From Ruegeria lacuscaerulensis ITI-1157 (GTDB lineage: Bacteria > Pseudomonadota > Alphaproteobacteria > Rhodobacterales > Rhodobacteraceae): DNA of 64,000 nt. Every line of letters begins with the position of its first letter. Positions within the stretch are counted from its first letter, which is position 1. Made by a program: the position numbers and the translations under genes. A model generated the notes under the pieces. The model was given only the letters and a program-made list of their open reading frames with translations, had not been told where the DNA came from and did not search any database. Of the stretch, positions 1-9,434 are shown in pieces. The stretch covers positions 88,775 to 152,774 of the forward strand of contig GG704596.1 of the NCBI GenBank assembly GCA_000161775.1, written 5' to 3'.

Positions 1-68
1 TGCGCCTGAGCGGACACGCCCAGTACGCTCAGCAAAAGGCCCGTGGCCAAAAGTTTGTTCAATGACAT
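1..68 (-). CDS. Exported protein, 5' end only (cut by left window edge)
   Basis: Only the first 22 codons are in the window. They begin at an ATG preceded by an AGGAGAG ribosome binding site about ten bases upstream. The peptide has a positively charged start (Lys5), a Leu-rich core and an Ala-Gln-Ala end, which is a textbook Sec signal peptide cleaved near residue 22. It follows the XRE-cupin regulator on the same strand with a 66-base gap. Regulators of that class often sit beside ABC transporter binding-protein genes, for example for polyamines, so a periplasmic binding protein is a reasonable guess. The visible sequence does not prove it. Confidence 0.6.
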   Translation of the reverse strand, partial: MSLNKLLATGLLLSVLGVSAQA

Positions 69-134
69 CTTTTTTCTCTCCTGGTTGGTATGGTGTTGTT
101 GGTTACGGATTCTTGCGTCCGTCGAGGACCGGGT

Positions 135-785
135 TCAGCGCCTGAGCGGCAGCATCTCCCGTATTCCTTTCGATGGCTCGGCCTCTGATTGCGCAATTTC
201 GCCGGATTTTTCGTACTGCATCCGTCCGACCCAGAGTATGCGGGCCGGCCTGTCGGTTTTGTTGGCCCAGCAATGCGGTGTGGTTCCCAGGTAATGAAGG
301 CTGTCGCCCGGGCCCATGATGTATTCCCGCTCGCCGACGATCTGCGAGATCGTGCCTTCGAGGATATAGATGATCTCCTCTCCGACATGGGTGACCACCT
401 CGGATTCGTAACCGGGTGGGACATTCATCACATACGAGGTCAGCTCGTGACCGGCGCGTTCCACCCCGATCTGTTCATATTCGATGGATGAACCGGCCAC
501 CGCGAATTTCGGCCGACTATCCCCGCGTGTCAGGCTGTCTACCGTGTGCGGGGTTCTGACGAAGTAATCGGTATCGACCTCCAGCGCCTGCGCGATCTGG
601 GTCAAGGTGCCCAGCGTAGGCGTCGCATTGCCGCGCTCGACCTGGCTGAGATAGCCGACGGAAACACCCGACACGTTCGACACGTCCTGCAATGTCATCG
701 ACAGCCTTTGCCGCCGCGTGCGCATGCGCCGCCCCAGCTCGTCCGCCGAGCCATGCCTGGGTGTTGTGTCGATTTTATTCTGCAC
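135..785 (-). CDS. XRE family transcriptional regulator with C-terminal cupin domain
   Basis: A cytoplasmic DNA-binding regulator of about 216 residues. The N-terminal third is a helix-turn-helix of the HTH_3 class (MTLQDVSNVSGVSVGYLSQVE, then NATPTLGTLTQIAQAL). The C-terminal half is a cupin_2 barrel with the PPGYESEVVTHVGEEIIYILEG and GPGDSLHYLG segments, which probably binds a small ligand. This layout is that of PuuR-like regulators. The reading frame stays open far upstream, but the HTH helix begins at LGRRMRTRR, so I chose the GTG at 785. An ATG at 725 would cut into the first helix. An AT-rich stretch with an inverted repeat lies 65 bases upstream. The ligand and target are unknown; the exported protein gene downstream on the same strand is the obvious candidate. 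Confidence 0.85.
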   Translation of the reverse strand: MQNKIDTTPRHGSADELGRRMRTRRQRLSMTLQDVSNVSGVSVGYLSQVERGNATPTLGTLTQIAQALEVDTDYFVRTPHTVDSLTRGDSRPKFAVAGSSIEYEQIGVERAGHELTSYVMNVPPGYESEVVTHVGEEIIYILEGTISQIVGEREYIMGPGDSLHYLGTTPHCWANKTDRPARILWVGRMQYEKSGEIAQSEAEPSKGIREMLPLRR

Positions 786-1242
786 GTGTCCGCAGCGGGG
801 TTGCCAGCTTTGTGATGGCGCCCAGCGTGGTAAAAAAAATTTTGTTGTCAATAAAAATATTATTCTTCCGGTCAAACAGCCCTGTACTCGGCCATCGGCA
901 ATCGACAGGCTTTTCCGCAAGAACCCGTTGCCGGACAGGCAGGCGCATCTGCAGGATGCGGCCGAGAGCGGCCAACACTGCCGGTCGTGACCGCAACCGC
1001 CCGAGCCACCAAGACTTGGGCGTCGAACCCTTTGTGAATCCTGCGCCAGATCCGGGGTTGGGGCCACCACGCGTGCGCGCGACCCCGCCCCCCTTCCCCC
1101 TCCGCGGCCCGGCAGGGCATCGCGACACAATGTCCCCAGAGGACCCTTGCTGCCGCGATGAAACGATTGGAAAGGCGCGCGGCTGTTGCATCTTGCCTGA
1201 AGCGAAGTTCAAGATGGGTTCATGCGGCGCTCACCGGCGGGC
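786..1242. other. Intergenic region with AT-rich block, no gene seen
   Basis: No credible gene. The most distinctive part is an AT-rich stretch at about 830-866, unlike its GC-rich surroundings. On the minus strand it carries a TTGACA hexamer and the inverted repeat described separately at 850-864. This is probably the promoter and operator of the regulator that starts at 785. The rest (about 870-1240) is GC-rich, and I see nothing in it that I can support. Confidence 0.5.
850..864. promoter_or_regulatory. AATAA-N5-TTATT inverted repeat upstream of XRE-cupin gene
   Basis: A perfect 5-base inverted repeat with a 5-base spacer inside an AT-rich block, about 65 bases upstream of the regulator's GTG start. 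The AT content is out of keeping with the local DNA. Autoregulatory operators are common in this regulator class, so an operator is a plausible but unproven reading. Confidence 0.35.
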
Positions 1243-1557
1243 TCAGGCCCAGGCCAGCGCGGTGCCCGCGATGACGAGGGCAATGCCCAGCCCCTCGCGG
1301 TAGGAAAAGGACTCGCCGAACAGGAAGAACGAGGCGATGGCGATCAGCACGACCTCGGCCCCCAGAATTCCGGTATAGATGATGCCCAGCCGTTCGTCGC
1401 GCAGCGCGGCAAGTTCCAGCGTGGCGGCGGCCAGCAAGGTGGCGACGATCAGCAGCCCCAGCCCGAGGCCGGGGAGTTTCCACCAGAATTTCATCGAGAT
1501 CATGGCCACGGAATAGAGACCCGCCGATCCAAGCGCGATGATGGGGATCATGGACAT
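1243..1557 (-). CDS. Small four-helix membrane protein, SMR/EamA-like
   Basis: A 104-residue, very hydrophobic protein with four predicted membrane helices (about residues 3-22, 30-50, 58-80 and 86-103). The last two helices resemble the drug/metabolite transporter superfamily: GILGAEVVLIAIASFFLFGE followed by a GLGIALVIAGTALAW helix. An acidic residue (Glu67) lies inside the third helix. The length fits small multidrug resistance (SMR) proteins, but the Glu that SMR pumps keep in helix 1 is not visible here. Drug export is therefore not established. It stands alone, on the minus strand. Confidence 0.6.
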   Translation of the reverse strand: MSMIPIIALGSAGLYSVAMISMKFWWKLPGLGLGLLIVATLLAAATLELAALRDERLGIIYTGILGAEVVLIAIASFFLFGESFSYREGLGIALVIAGTALAWA

Positions 1558-1673
1558 GGGGCCTCCGCCGCTGGTTTCCGTAAGGTCAACCTTAGCAGGT
1601 GCAGGTCGGCGGGGCTGTGAAGTGGCTCACATTGCGGGGAGGCCCCTCCCAGACTTGTCGACGGTCGGCGGGA

Positions 1674-1916
1674 TCAGTTCAGGCCGAGCATGTCCTTGGC
1701 CTTGGCCAGCGTATCGACCGAGGCCTGGTGATCCCCGGCGTCGTGCAGTTTCTGGCCTTCGTCGCGCAGGGCCTCGACCTGCGCGATCTGCTCGTCGCTG
1801 AGCTCGGTCCCCGCCGCCAGCGCCGCGTTGATGGCGGCGATGTCGGTGGGGCATTGAGATGCGAAAGCGGGCACGGCGAACAGCCAGAGCGCAGAAGCGA
1901 TCGTCAGATGTTTCAT
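1674..1916 (-). CDS. Small secreted protein of unknown function
   Basis: Eighty residues. The first 19 form a signal peptide ending in AFA-SQ. The mature part (about 61 residues) has one Cys and is rich in Ala, Asp and Glu, with a helical pattern suggestive of a short coiled coil or helix-turn-helix (ALAAGTELSDEQIAQVEALR, then GDHQASVDTLAKAKDMLGL). I do not recognise a family. It is probably periplasmic. Start and frame are supported by the clean signal peptide. Confidence 0.6.
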   Translation of the reverse strand: MKHLTIASALWLFAVPAFASQCPTDIAAINAALAAGTELSDEQIAQVEALRDEGQKLHDAGDHQASVDTLAKAKDMLGLN

Positions 1917-2291
1917 CGGTGTATCCTCCCATGGTGAGGGACGGAGTATATCACGAAACGCTCTCCGGCTCAGCGGACCTTGGTCGGGTGAAATCGCTTG
2001 GGCGGCCAGCGCGGGTGCGACGGTTGATTGGCAGAGATGAGGGCAGCGCCGGCCCGAGGGGGTGAGGCCCTCCCAGGAAACGGTTCGGTGGACCGTTTCA
2101 GGGCCGAACGGGCGGAGCCCCGGGGCGCAAACGCGCCGCCCGTTTTGCCGGAGGCAAACCTTCGGTTTGACGGGGGCGGGTCATGCCGGTGGTATGCTCT
2201 CAGCATGACGCGGCCCGGCGGTGCCGGTGGGTGGGTGGGAATACCTCAATGCAAAGCTGATCATAGAAACCACCCGAAGAGATTTGCAAAA
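1917..2291. other. Intergenic region holding a hairpin cluster
   Basis: No gene is supported. The middle part (about 2040-2190) is a run of hairpins listed separately. From about 2240 towards the DUF3800 gene the base composition turns visibly AT-richer, and this change continues into that gene. Confidence 0.5.
2040..2182. repeat. Cluster of stem-loops, REP-like
   Basis: At least three consecutive inverted repeats are visible. The arms GAAACGGT/ACCGTTTC at 2077-2099 (7-base loop) form a perfect 8-bp stem. An ACGGGCGG/CCGCCCGT pair follows at about 2108-2142, then AAACC/GGTTT at about 2157-2169. No T-run follows, so this is not a simple terminator. Such hairpin-dense intergenic blocks are often dispersed repeats, but copy number cannot be seen in one window. 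Confidence 0.45.
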
Positions 2292-3119
2292 CTAGTCCTT
2301 TGCCACCTCAGACGATTTTTCGTAGAACTTTTGCGCAAACTTCAAATCTGAACCCTTCAATCCCATTGCAATGGGACCCTTAATAAACTTGATGCCGTGG
2401 TTGGCTATCTGACCTGTCCGTTCACATTTACTGAATTTTGGCTTCAACTCTCGTAAATATCGCTGCTCAGTAAGTTTCAGCTTGTTGTTTTCGGAGCAGA
2501 AAGCTCTGTGCAATGAATACGCTATACAATCCGCCACAGCCAAGAGAGGTTCATCCTCCTTTGTTTTCGCATCAATTACATTTGGGAACAAATTGAGGAG
2601 TTTAGCCGCTCTTGGGTCGATCGGTTTTTCACCAATTTTTTTGAGATAGCGATATAATCGCGCATAGTCATGGCCACGCTTTTTCTCGAAGACAATTGCA
2701 ACTTCCGATGCTGTCCACCTTTGCAAACCAATGTAGTGACCCACTAGTTCAAACAAATATTGAGCGCATTTGTTATAAAAATCTTGAGCTTGGTCTTCCC
2801 CTGCAATCATTGCCTTGTAGGAGCCTAACGTAGATTTCTTTGAAATCACGCCGAAGCTTAAAACTCGAAGCTTAGATACTTCACGCGCGAAATAGCTGAC
2901 TTGAGCATGACTCATATCAGTGCAGTGCAGCGTCGAAACGTCTAGAGACTTTCGCATTTCGAAAACCCGGTTTCGGTAATCGTCCATATAAGAAGTAGGG
3001 ACGAGAACTGCACCCATCGTCAAATATGACGACGCACCAAATGGCTTCTCGTGCGTCATTACTCGGTCTAAGCCTTGATCGCCGCTCTCGTCGATCAACA
3101 ACGTAAATTTCTTAGGCAT
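2292..3119 (-). CDS. DUF3800 domain protein, AT-rich, probably acquired
   Basis: A 275-residue protein starting at the ATG that opens MPKKFTLLIDESGDQG. The N-terminal LLIDESGD motif (Asp and Glu near residues 9-14), the later Asp in FEKKRGHDYARLYRY and the C-terminal PLLAVADCIAYSLHRAF segment are the DUF3800 signature. This family has a predicted RNase H-like fold and turns up on mobile and phage-related DNA; its activity is not established. The gene is clearly AT-richer than its neighbours and starts only 38 bases behind the lepA stop codon. Both points suggest lateral acquisition. There is no partner gene, transposase or integrase beside it. Confidence 0.75.
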   Translation of the reverse strand: MPKKFTLLIDESGDQGLDRVMTHEKPFGASSYLTMGAVLVPTSYMDDYRNRVFEMRKSLDVSTLHCTDMSHAQVSYFAREVSKLRVLSFGVISKKSTLGSYKAMIAGEDQAQDFYNKCAQYLFELVGHYIGLQRWTASEVAIVFEKKRGHDYARLYRYLKKIGEKPIDPRAAKLLNLFPNVIDAKTKEDEPLLAVADCIAYSLHRAFCSENNKLKLTEQRYLRELKPKFSKCERTGQIANHGIKFIKGPIAMGLKGSDLKFAQKFYEKSSEVAKD

Positions 3120-3157
3120 AAATGCATCCACCAATCCAATGGTGGACACCTTAGCAA

Positions 3158-4957
<1,800 letters not shown>

Positions 4958-4964
4958 GGGGTGG

Positions 4965-4993
4965 GATATGTCCGCAGAATGTCCCCTCGTCAA
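4965..4993 (-). promoter_or_regulatory. Putative lepA promoter, nearly leaderless
   Basis: On the minus strand a TTGACG hexamer (4988-4993) lies 17 bases from CATATC (4965-4970). Only seven bases separate the -10-like box from the ATG, so transcription would start at or next to the start codon. The -35 is good and the -10 is moderate. Confidence 0.45.
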
Positions 4994-5099
4994 GCAGGGA
5001 AGCACAGGGTACAAGGGACAGGCACGAGTTTGATGTCTGGCGTTTACCCGATCTTGGGAATGACCGCCCAGACTGGGGTTAAGGAGAAGCGGGTAGAGC

Positions 5100-6146
5100 A
5101 TGGCAGATTATTCAATCTTCGTCCTGGGCGAGTCCCAGATGACGATCTCGGGTGGGCAACAGCTGGACGGGGTGACACAGGGCGACGGCTCGCACCTGGT
5201 GGGGCAAACGATCACGTTCAACTCGCGCAGCGCGACGGAGGTGTTCATCACCGATGTCGGTGCCGACACCGATTTCAGCGACAATGACGGCAACCAGCGT
5301 CTGGACGGCGACCAAATCATCGACGGAACACTGTATTCCAGCGGCACGCAGGTCGAGGCCGAATACGGCATCACCCTGACCGACGGCACCAACACTTGGC
5401 AGGCAATCGGGTTCAATCTGAACAATTCATCACCCAGCTTTGGAACGATCGAGGGGCTGGCCTTTATCGGTGGACCCGGAAACTTTCCTCCCGTAGGCGT
5501 GCCGCTGACGGTGGTCAGCGCCCAGGAAGGGCCCAATTTCGACTCCAGCGACTATGTCACGCCGATCTGCTATGGGCCTGGCACCCTGATCGAGACCGAG
5601 CGCGGCCCTGTCGCAGTCGAAGATCTTGTCGTGGGCGACCGGGTCTGGACGCTGGATGATGGGTTGCAGCCGGTGTGCTGGGTCGGCCGCCAGAGCGTGA
5701 TCGCAGCCGGACGGTTCCGCATGGTGACGATACCGGCAGGGACCCTGGGCAATACGGCGCCGCTGTGCGTATCGCAGCAGCACAGATTGTTGATCGCTCA
5801 CCCGTCAGTCGAGTTGATGTTCGGTCTGGATCAAGCTTTCGTGCCGGCCATCAGCCTCGTGGATGCCGGGGGCGCCTCGCTTTCGGCGGCCCGCACGGTG
5901 ACCTATCACCATTTCATGCTGGACCGGCACGCCGTCGTGCGCGCCAATGGCGCACTTTCGGAAAGCCTGCTGGTGTCGGCGGCGCAGTCAGGCACGCCGG
6001 ACGCGCTGTTCTTTCCCGAATTGGACGGCGCCGCGACCATGGCAATCGCCCGACCCGCCCTGACCCGCCGTGAAGGCGCTATTCTGATGCGGGGTATCAT
6101 GAACGTTGATCGGGAACCGGGTTTGATTCATACTGCGCACAACTGA
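5100..6146 (+). CDS. Hint-domain (Hedgehog/intein-like) protein, N-terminal unknown domain
   Basis: A 348-residue protein with no classical signal peptide. Residues 1-155 are Asp/Thr/Gly-rich with repeated short beta segments. Residues 156-300 are a Hint domain of the Hint_2 type. The catalytic-type Cys is Cys157 in [15 protein letters not shown], followed by [12 protein letters not shown], the SQQHRLLI block (His228) and [11 protein letters not shown]. There is no C-terminal extein; a roughly 50-residue tail follows. Family knowledge suggests self-cleavage before the Cys, possibly in a protein exported by a type I system, but neither is shown here. An AAGGAG site precedes the ATG by about 13 bases. 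It is divergent from lepA. A second Hint protein lies at 11.2 kb. Confidence 0.8.
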   Translation: MADYSIFVLGESQMTISGGQQLDGVTQGDGSHLVGQTITFNSRSATEVFITDVGADTDFSDNDGNQRLDGDQIIDGTLYSSGTQVEAEYGITLTDGTNTWQAIGFNLNNSSPSFGTIEGLAFIGGPGNFPPVGVPLTVVSAQEGPNFDSSDYVTPICYGPGTLIETERGPVAVEDLVVGDRVWTLDDGLQPVCWVGRQSVIAAGRFRMVTIPAGTLGNTAPLCVSQQHRLLIAHPSVELMFGLDQAFVPAISLVDAGGASLSAARTVTYHHFMLDRHAVVRANGALSESLLVSAAQSGTPDALFFPELDGAATMAIARPALTRREGAILMRGIMNVDREPGLIHTAHN

Positions 6147-6190
6147 GAGAGGCGCAAGACCTCTCCGGGCAGGCAAAACGAGGCGAGAGC

Positions 6191-6502
6191 ATGAAACATT
6201 TCCTATTGATCGCGTTCTGCGCATCGACGCTGACGGCGGTGGCTCCGGCCATGACCGAGGCGGCGCAGATCAAACGGGCGTGTCTGGCGTCGGATCGCGC
6301 AGCGGCGACACGGCAACGGTGCGGATGCATTCAGGGTGTGGCCGACCAGGTCCTGACCCGCAAAGACCAGAAAACCGTGGCCAGGTGGTTTACCGACCCG
6401 CACGAGGCGCAGGAATTCAAGATGTCGAAAAGCGCCCGCGACGATGCTTTGTGGGAGCGGTACCAGGCCTTTGGGCAGGTCGCACTGGCCAGCTGCGGCT
6501 AG
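6191..6502 (+). CDS. Small secreted Cys-containing protein, unknown function
   Basis: 103 residues. A signal peptide (about 1-24, ending in MTEAAQ) precedes a mature part with the pattern RACLASDRAAATRQRCGCIQ and a final SCG. This gives four Cys that could form two disulfides in the periplasm. The helical, charged middle (DPHEAQEFKMSKSARDD) has no catalytic motif I can name. A GAGGCGAGAGC ribosome site sits before the ATG. It follows the Hint gene by 44 bases on the same strand and could share its transcript. No function is assigned. Confidence 0.65.
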   Translation: MKHFLLIAFCASTLTAVAPAMTEAAQIKRACLASDRAAATRQRCGCIQGVADQVLTRKDQKTVARWFTDPHEAQEFKMSKSARDDALWERYQAFGQVALASCG

Positions 6503-6575
6503 GCACCGGCACGGCCGCAGTGCTTGAACTGACCTGCGCCGCGCCGCAGGAATGGCGCAGCGAAAGGTATATTGC

Positions 6576-7529
6576 ATGGGAATGAAGGGGCTGACCCTGC
6601 GAGGTCTTGAAGTGTTCGAGGCCCTTGCGCGGACCGGATCCGTGGCGCAGGCCGCCGAGATCACGGGGCTGAGCCAACCCTCGGTCAGCCAACAGCTGCG
6701 CAATCTGGAAAAGGCTCTGGGCACCGATCTTGTGGACCACAACCGCCGCCCGATGCGCCTGACGCCTGCCGGGCGCAGTTTCCTGCCCCGGGCCGAGGCG
6801 GTTCTGGCCGAACTGCAGATGGCCCGCAGCGAGCTTTCGGTCATGGACCTGGGCCATCTGACCACCCTGTCGATCGGGCTGATCGACGATTTCGACAATG
6901 ATCTGACCCCGCGCCTGGCCACGCTTCTGGCCGAGCGTCTGACCCGGTCGCGGTTCAAGCTGATCACCCTGTCCAGCCTGGACCTGTTCCGCGCGCTCGA
7001 GGACCAGAGCCTGCACATGGCCGTATCGGCTCACAGCGGCGAGGTTCTGGAGGACGTGGTTGAATATCCTCTGGTGCAGGACCCGTTCATCCTTGTGGTG
7101 CCCAAGGGCAGCGCTGTGGACGAGGCAGCACTGCGATCCCTGCCGTTTCTGCGCTATGCGCGCGAACAGTTGATCAGCCGCCAGATCGAAAGCCATCTGG
7201 CCCGCGCGCGGCTGGAGTTCGAGGACCGATTCGAGATCGGCTCGCACCTGGCGCTGATGGCGATGGTCGCGCGGGGGCTGGGCTGGGCGATCACCACGCC
7301 GCTGGGCTACATGCGGGCCGCCCGGTTCCATGGCGGGCTCGAGGTGCACTCCGCCCCGTTCGGCACGGCGTCGCGCAGGATTTCCCTGTTCACCCGATCG
7401 GACTGGTCCGATCAAGTCCCGCGCGAGGTGGCCGGCATGACCCGCCACCTGATGCAGAGCCAGATGATCGACCCTTGCCTGACACACCTGCCCTGGCTGT
7501 CCGGGCAGTTCAAGGTGATCGGCGACTAG
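6576..7529 (+). CDS. LysR family transcriptional regulator
   Basis: A 317-residue DNA-binding regulator. The N-terminal winged helix is typical (LRGLEVFEALARTGSVAQAA, then SQPSVSQQLRNLEKALG), followed by a linker helix and a periplasmic-binding-like effector domain from about residue 95 (LSIGLIDDFDND). The ATG at 6576 is chosen because a GAAAGG site lies eight bases before it and it opens just ahead of the HTH. An in-frame ATG at 6552 has no such site. No divergently transcribed target lies next to it, so the regulon is unknown. Its stop codon overlaps that of the converging phosphatase gene by four bases. Confidence 0.9.
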   Translation: MGMKGLTLRGLEVFEALARTGSVAQAAEITGLSQPSVSQQLRNLEKALGTDLVDHNRRPMRLTPAGRSFLPRAEAVLAELQMARSELSVMDLGHLTTLSIGLIDDFDNDLTPRLATLLAERLTRSRFKLITLSSLDLFRALEDQSLHMAVSAHSGEVLEDVVEYPLVQDPFILVVPKGSAVDEAALRSLPFLRYAREQLISRQIESHLARARLEFEDRFEIGSHLALMAMVARGLGWAITTPLGYMRAARFHGGLEVHSAPFGTASRRISLFTRSDWSDQVPREVAGMTRHLMQSQMIDPCLTHLPWLSGQFKVIGD

Positions 7530-7969
7530 GCATCCAGAAACGCGATCAGCCCGTCGACTGCGGTTTCGATCAGATCCAGCGCGCCGTCGAAGTCGCGCGT
7601 ATAGTACGGATCGGGCACATGATCGGCGCCGGACTGAGCCGCGAAATCAGTCAGCAGGCGCACGGGGGTCGCGTTTCCCGCCGGGCGGAGCGCTTCGATC
7701 CTGGCGATGTTGCCGTCGTCCATCCCGACGATCAGGTCGAACCGGTCGAAATCGGCTGAGGTGAACTGACGCGCGCGCAGGTCGCTCAGGTCCAGCCCAC
7801 GGGCACGGGCTGCGCGCTGCATCGGGCCGTAGGGCGGCTCGCCCACATGCCAGTCCGAGGTGCCGGCGCTGTCGGCGTCGTGATGGGGCGCCCGGGCGCG
7901 GAAAATGCCTTCGGCGGCGGGCGAGCGGCAGATATTGCCGAGGCAGACAAACAGGATACGCTGTGACAT
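7526..7969 (-). CDS. Low-molecular-weight protein-tyrosine-phosphatase
   Basis: A 147-residue cytoplasmic phosphatase. The phosphate-binding loop is C-x5-R-S (Cys9 to Ser16, in FVCLGNICRSP) and the general acid is in the VPDPYY motif near the C terminus, both as the family requires. Length fits (140-160). Substrate is not inferable. Its start lies 27 bases from the divergent sirtuin start, so the two share a very short promoter region, and its end overlaps the LysR stop codon. Confidence 0.92.
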   Translation of the reverse strand: MSQRILFVCLGNICRSPAAEGIFRARAPHHDADSAGTSDWHVGEPPYGPMQRAARARGLDLSDLRARQFTSADFDRFDLIVGMDDGNIARIEALRPAGNATPVRLLTDFAAQSGADHVPDPYYTRDFDGALDLIETAVDGLIAFLDA

Positions 7970-7996
7970 GACTTGGGTGTAGCGCGCGGAGGGCGG

Positions 7997-8694
7997 ATGG
8001 AAAAGATCGTGATTTTGACCGGGGCCGGGATTTCGGCCGAAAGCGGGCTGGGCACCTTTCGCGACGAGGGCGGGGGCTGTGGGCGCAACACCGGATCGAG
8101 GACGTGGCCACCCCCGAGGGCTTTGCCCGCGACCCGGCCTTGGTGCATGCGTTCTACAACGCGCGCCGGGTGCAGGCGGCGCAGGCGCATCCGAACGCGG
8201 CCCACCGGGCACTGGCCCGGCTGCAGCGCGACTGGCCCGGCGAGGTGGTGATCGTGACGCAGAACGTGGATGGCCTGCACGAAGCCGGGGGCGCGTCGGG
8301 CGTGATCCACATGCACGGCACGCTGGCGGGTGCGCTCTGCGCAGCCTGTGGCCACCGCTGGCCCGCCCCGGCCGAAATGGCTGTGGATGAACCCTGCCCC
8401 GCCTGCGCAGGCCCGACCGCGCGGCCTGATATCGTCTGGTTCGGCGAGATGCCATATTTCATGGATCAGATCTATGGCCACCTGGCGCAGGCCGATGTTT
8501 TTGCAGCCATCGGAACCTCGGGGCAGGTCTATCCGGCCGCGGCCTTCGTGCACGAGGCCACGGCGGCCGGTGCGCGGACGGTCGAGCTGAACCTCGAGCC
8601 TTCGGTGGGTGTATCCAGTTTCGACGAGGCGATATTCGGCCCGGCCACGCAGGTTGTTCCGGCTTGGGTCGATCGCCTGTTGGACCAAAGGTGA
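7997..8694 (+). pseudogene. cobB: NAD-dependent protein deacylase (sirtuin, CobB-like), frameshifted
   Basis: Sirtuins remove acyl groups from lysines using NAD. The first frame starts at an ATG with a GGAGGGCGG site and reads ILTGAGISAESGLGTFRDEG (NAD site). The second frame carries everything after: VATPEGFARDP, the catalytic QNVDGLHEAGG and HMHGT, two zinc-binding Cys pairs (CAACGH, CPAC) and GTSGQVYPAA. The frames separate at a run of five G (8072-8076). Removing two G gives the family-like RDEGGLW; adding one G would also restore the frame. Every catalytic element is intact, so this is either a sequencing error in a homopolymer or a very recent break. Intact length would be about 232 residues. 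Confidence 0.85.
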
Positions 8695-8745
8695 CGAGGG
8701 CCGCCCCTCGGGTTATGCTGGGTGAAACCAGACAGGGAGTGCGCA

Positions 8746-9354
8746 ATGACCGAACCGGACAGGCCGCAGGGCGAGATCCTCGATGATGACATGCTGGTTG
8801 GGCGTGCGGCGCTTGGGGAAACCCTGGCCGAGCTGTGGTGGACCTTCCTGTTGCGCGGGTTGCTGGCGGGGGCGGTGGGCATCGCGGCGCTGTTCTGGCC
8901 CACAGGCAGCATCGCGCTGCTGCTGCGGCTGGTGGGTGTTCTGCTGATCCTCGATGGCGGGCTGACGCTGCTGGGCTTCGGGCGGCGCGGGCTGATCGGC
9001 GGCGCGGGTTTCGGCGCGGTGCTGATCGGGCTGGTTCTGCTGATCTGGCCCGAGGGCACCGCAAGGCTGGCATTCTTCCTGCTGGGGGCCTGGGCGCTGA
9101 TCATCGGCATCGGGTCGCTGATGTCGCTGGGTCAGATGCACCCGCTGGACCCCGAGCGGGCCACGGTGCGCAATTCGGGCCTAGTGGCGCTGGTGATCGG
9201 GCTGGTGCTGATCTTCTGGCCCGGCAGCGGGCTGGTGGCGCTGGGATGGGCCATCGCCTTTTCCGCGCTGGCTTTCGCCGCGGTCATGCTGTTCATGGCG
9301 GCCCGGTTCAAGCGCGCGGGCGATCGGGTGACGATCCGTACCGTCAACAGATAG
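8746..9354 (+). CDS. HdeD family (DUF308) membrane protein
   Basis: A 202-residue inner membrane protein with six predicted helices arranged as three similar pairs. The GIAALFWPTGSIALLLRLVG and GLVLLIWPEGTARLAFFLLG repeats show the FWP/IWP-G pattern typical of the DUF308/HdeD family. The third copy is GLVLIFWPGSGLVALGWAI. HdeD is linked to acid stress in enterics; the role here is not known. The ATG at 8746 follows an AGGGAG site; an in-frame ATG at 8722 lacks one. Confidence 0.82.
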   Translation: MTEPDRPQGEILDDDMLVGRAALGETLAELWWTFLLRGLLAGAVGIAALFWPTGSIALLLRLVGVLLILDGGLTLLGFGRRGLIGGAGFGAVLIGLVLLIWPEGTARLAFFLLGAWALIIGIGSLMSLGQMHPLDPERATVRNSGLVALVIGLVLIFWPGSGLVALGWAIAFSALAFAAVMLFMAARFKRAGDRVTIRTVNR

Positions 9355-9366
9355 GTCCGACGCAAA

Positions 9367-9389
9367 CAGGCCGGGCACCGCCCGGCCTG
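9367..9389. terminator. GC-rich hairpin between convergent genes
   Basis: A perfect 10-bp inverted repeat with a 3-base loop sits between the HdeD-like gene and the converging copper chaperone gene. It has no T-run on either side, so it is at most a weak or bidirectional terminator. Confidence 0.45.
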
Positions 9390-9434
9390 ACGCATGGATG
9401 ACGGCCGCAGCGCGGCCCGAAGACAGGCGTGCCG

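Noticed and set aside
786..1130. Extended N terminus for the XRE-cupin regulator
   Set aside because: The added residues are Arg/Gly/Pro-rich and run through the AT-rich promoter-like block; the HTH begins at LGRRMRTRR.
1970..2206. Short frame in the hairpin cluster
   Set aside because: Codons derive from inverted repeats; no start signal and no likely protein fold.
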